DNA of 64,000 bases. It comes from Verrucomicrobiota bacterium. GTDB lineage: Bacteria; Verrucomicrobiota; Verrucomicrobiia; Limisphaerales; VHDF01. Positions 61,906-64,000 of the stretch are shown in pieces (position 1 is the first letter of the stretch; each line of letters begins with the position of its first letter). The notes below the pieces were generated by a model. That model ran no database searches, was not told where the DNA came from, and worked only from the letters and a program-made list of their open reading frames with translations. Location of the stretch: NCBI GenBank assembly GCA_016871495.1, contig VHDF01000007.1:1-64000 (forward strand), in the 5' to 3' direction. Made by a program: the position numbers and the translations under genes.

Positions 61906-63888
61906 TCACCAAGAAACCGCTGAATCGCTCCAGAAGTTCACCAGATTTTTGCCGATCTCGCCCAGAAAACGCGAAGGCATGGCCGATTCTTCCCACCCCT
62001 GCGCGGAACGGCGCACCGAAGGGTAGGTCAACGTCAGATATTTTTTGGCGCGCGTTACCGCGACATAAAACAAGCGTCGCTCCTCCTCGATCTGGTCCAC
62101 GTCCTCCATCGCGCGCCGGGAAGGAAACAAACCCTCGGCCAGGTTGATGACGAAGACCGCCTCGAATTCGAGTCCCTTCGCCTGGTGGATGGTGGAAAGT
62201 CTCACGGACCGGCCCTCGCCTTCATCGTCCCGGGCTGCCTCGGTCTCCAGGCCCGAATACAACGCGAGTTGGGTGAGAAACTCCCGGGTGTCTGAAAACT
62301 CCATGGCGAACTGCCTGAGCTGGCTCAGATCCTCCAGCCGCTTCTCCACGTTGTCATAGGCCATTTTCACGTAATCCTCATAGCCGCTTTTGAGGAGGAC
62401 TTGGACCGCAGTCCCAGGCTGGTTCGAAGTCTCGCATTCGGCAATGGCCTCCGCCCACCGTTTCCAATCTGGTTTCGCGCGCGCCGGAACCTTCTCGGCG
62501 CAGGACGCGAAGGCCCGCGAAACGCGATCGGGTGATGCCGCGTCGGACGCGTTCCAGGCCGCCAGGAATTGTCCCCAGAGTTTTGCGGCTGATTTTTCAC
62601 CCACCCCCGGGGCCATGCGTGCCAGGCGGCGAAAACTCACCTCATCCCCCGGATTGGCCAGCAGCCTCAGGAACGCCACCGCGTCCTTCACGTGCGCTTG
62701 TTCGAAGAAACGGATGCCGCTTGTCACTTGATGGCGGATCTGCCGGCGGCTCAATTCCAGCTGCAATTCGAGCGCGTGAAAGTGCGAGCGGTAAAGGACG
62801 GCGATTTCTCCGGGTGACACGCCCTCCTCGATCAAATCCGTGATGCGATCCGCCAAGAATCGGGCCTGGGTGCGGCCTGTGGAACATTCAACCACCGCCG
62901 GTTTTCCGCCTGGATCGAGCGATGCCCGCAAGGCCTTCTCGAATTGTTCTGTATTGGTTGCGATCGCCGCGTTGGCCACGTCCAAAATCTCCGGAGTACT
63001 CCGGTAATTCGTCTCAATCTTGAACACCGCGGCGCCGGGATATCGCTTCGGAAAATCGAGAATGTTCCGGAATTCCGCCCCACGCCACGAATAGATACTC
63101 TGGGAATCATCGCCAACCACCATCACATTCCGGTTCTTCGCGCCCAGGAGATCGATCAGGTCCGATTGCAACCGGTTGGTGTCTTGGTACTCGTCCACCA
63201 ATACAAACTGAAACCGCCGCTGCATCGCCTCTCTTGCTTCCGCGTCTTTCTCCAGCAGCTCCAGCCACAGCCTGAGCAGATCATCGAAGTCGTAACACTG
63301 CGCCGCTCGCTTGCGCTCCTGGTAAACCTTCCGGACTTCTTCCAACTTTTCCAGAAAGGCTTCGCCATCCAGGGCAATTCTTTCGAACCACCCGGCCAAT
63401 CCGAGCCGGCGGTTGGCCGACTGCGAAAACATGTCCGCGATGGCGTCCACCTTGGGAAACTCCTTGTCTTTCCGGTCGATGCCGCACTCCGCCAGGCAGG
63501 TGGCGAGTAAATCCTCCGAGTCCGACCGGTCTAAAATCGTAAAGTTTGCGCCGACCCCGATGGACTCCCCGTAACTGCGCAAGATGCGGGCGCCCACTGA
63601 GTGAAACGTGCCGCCCCACAACTCACGCAGCTCCCGTCCGAGCAACCCGGCGACACGAGACATCATCTCCCGGGCCGCCTTGTTGGTGAACGTCAGCAAC
63701 AGGATTCGTTCAGGGGGGATGCCCTGCTCCAGCAGGAAAGCGACGCGATAGGTCAGCGTGCGCGTCTTGCCCGATCCCGCCCCGGCCAGCACCAGCGCCG
63801 GACCTGGGGGCGCTGTCACGGCCTCGTACTGCTGATCATTCAGTTCAGCCCGATAATCGATCTGCAATTCGGTCAGGGGACGGTCCAT
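61906..63888 (-). CDS. UvrD/PcrA-type superfamily 1 DNA helicase
   Basis: This 660-residue protein starts at MDRPLTELQIDYRAELNDQQ. The helicase motifs are in order: I (LAGAGSGKTRTLTYRVAFLL), Ia (LTFTNKAAREMMSRV), II (FVLVDEYQDTNRLQ), III (MVVGDDSQSIYSWRGAEFRN), IV (IETNYRSTPEILDVANA), V (TIHQAKGLEFEAVFVINLAE) and VI (RRLFYVAVTRAKKYL). It unwinds 3'-tailed DNA in repair and replication-restart. It is shorter than PcrA (about 720) and lacks the usual C-terminal extension. The 112 bases after its start, to the window end, show nothing else. Confidence 0.93.
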   Translation of the reverse strand: MDRPLTELQIDYRAELNDQQYEAVTAPPGPALVLAGAGSGKTRTLTYRVAFLLEQGIPPERILLLTFTNKAAREMMSRVAGLLGRELRELWGGTFHSVGARILRSYGESIGVGANFTILDRSDSEDLLATCLAECGIDRKDKEFPKVDAIADMFSQSANRRLGLAGWFERIALDGEAFLEKLEEVRKVYQERKRAAQCYDFDDLLRLWLELLEKDAEAREAMQRRFQFVLVDEYQDTNRLQSDLIDLLGAKNRNVMVVGDDSQSIYSWRGAEFRNILDFPKRYPGAAVFKIETNYRSTPEILDVANAAIATNTEQFEKALRASLDPGGKPAVVECSTGRTQARFLADRITDLIEEGVSPGEIAVLYRSHFHALELQLELSRRQIRHQVTSGIRFFEQAHVKDAVAFLRLLANPGDEVSFRRLARMAPGVGEKSAAKLWGQFLAAWNASDAASPDRVSRAFASCAEKVPARAKPDWKRWAEAIAECETSNQPGTAVQVLLKSGYEDYVKMAYDNVEKRLEDLSQLRQFAMEFSDTREFLTQLALYSGLETEAARDDEGEGRSVRLSTIHQAKGLEFEAVFVINLAEGLFPSRRAMEDVDQIEEERRLFYVAVTRAKKYLTLTYPSVRRSAQGWEESAMPSRFLGEIGKNLVNFWSDSAVSW

Positions 63889-64000
63889 GCCAGAAATCCA
63901 TGAAACTCCAATACGGATTCAACGCAAACACCAGCCACTTTTGGTGATTCCCTCATGTGCAATGGGATGACCCGGATCGTGAATGGGAATCTGAATTCCG

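Overview
This is GC-rich bacterial chromosome, most likely Verrucomicrobiota of the Pedosphaera/Limisphaerales type. That placement is an inference from family content: three large secreted beta-propeller/HEAT/cytochrome c proteins, two prepilin-like '[17 protein letters not shown]' proteins with a C-terminal S-FADGH motif, a Tat-exported Gfo/Idh oxidoreductase, a neutral-ceramidase-like protein and a fibro-slime protein. There is no rRNA, CRISPR array, prophage or complete insertion sequence.

Layout. 1-2 kb: end of a Fis-type regulator, a long palindrome, tRNA-Sec, a Uma2-type gene, tRNA-Ser(GGA). 2-13 kb: glycosyltransferase and methyltransferase, GlcD-like oxidase, small membrane proteins, prepilin-like proteins, a beta-helix protein, a fibro-slime protein and a phosphoesterase. 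13-18 kb: minus-strand operon FAH hydrolase, SDR, fused E1, E2. 18-21.5 kb: BlaI-type repressor with paired dyad operators, divergent from a cytochrome-propeller gene. 21.6-30 kb: clpP-clpX, Nudix, two ABC-2 permeases, M3 peptidase-aroB and a secreted protein. 30.4-30.7 kb: an 81-residue SelW/Rdx-like selenoprotein whose UGA codon hides it from ordinary ORF calling. 31-37 kb: eno, RibD-like reductase, coaD, and the yceD-rpmF-plsX-fabH cluster. 37.5-49 kb: two more propeller cytochromes, Gfo/Idh, miaB, GT9 and ceramidase. 49.6-54 kb: APC permease, lipoprotein, O-antigen ligase. 54.5-58.5 kb: mlaE-mlaF-mlaD with a leading PLF-repeat protein. The window closes with a lipoprotein, a spermidine-synthase-like membrane fusion and a UvrD/PcrA helicase.

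Two signals stand out. First, a selenium-decoding pair: tRNA-Sec (400-497) and the SelW-like gene (30426-30671), which has a C-x-x-U motif and a GGUCU-loop hairpin of the bacterial SECIS type just after the UGA. The tRNA is odd, with one unpaired U interrupting each of three stems. Second, the intergenic space carries a family of short non-autonomous mobile elements. Three 133-bp copies are identical and have 10-bp target duplications (two perfect, one 8/10). Older 210-218-bp relatives share their terminal inverted repeat, and three of those also have 10-bp duplications. No transposase is present here, so one should exist elsewhere in the genome.

Working links: plsX/fabH/rpmF/coaD form a lipid and translation housekeeping block; mlaEFD and the PLF-repeat protein are a probable envelope lipid-transport unit; GT9, O-antigen ligase and the first glycosyltransferase point to surface polysaccharide; the FAH-SDR-E1-E2 operon suggests sugar-acid breakdown feeding a 2-oxoacid dehydrogenase.
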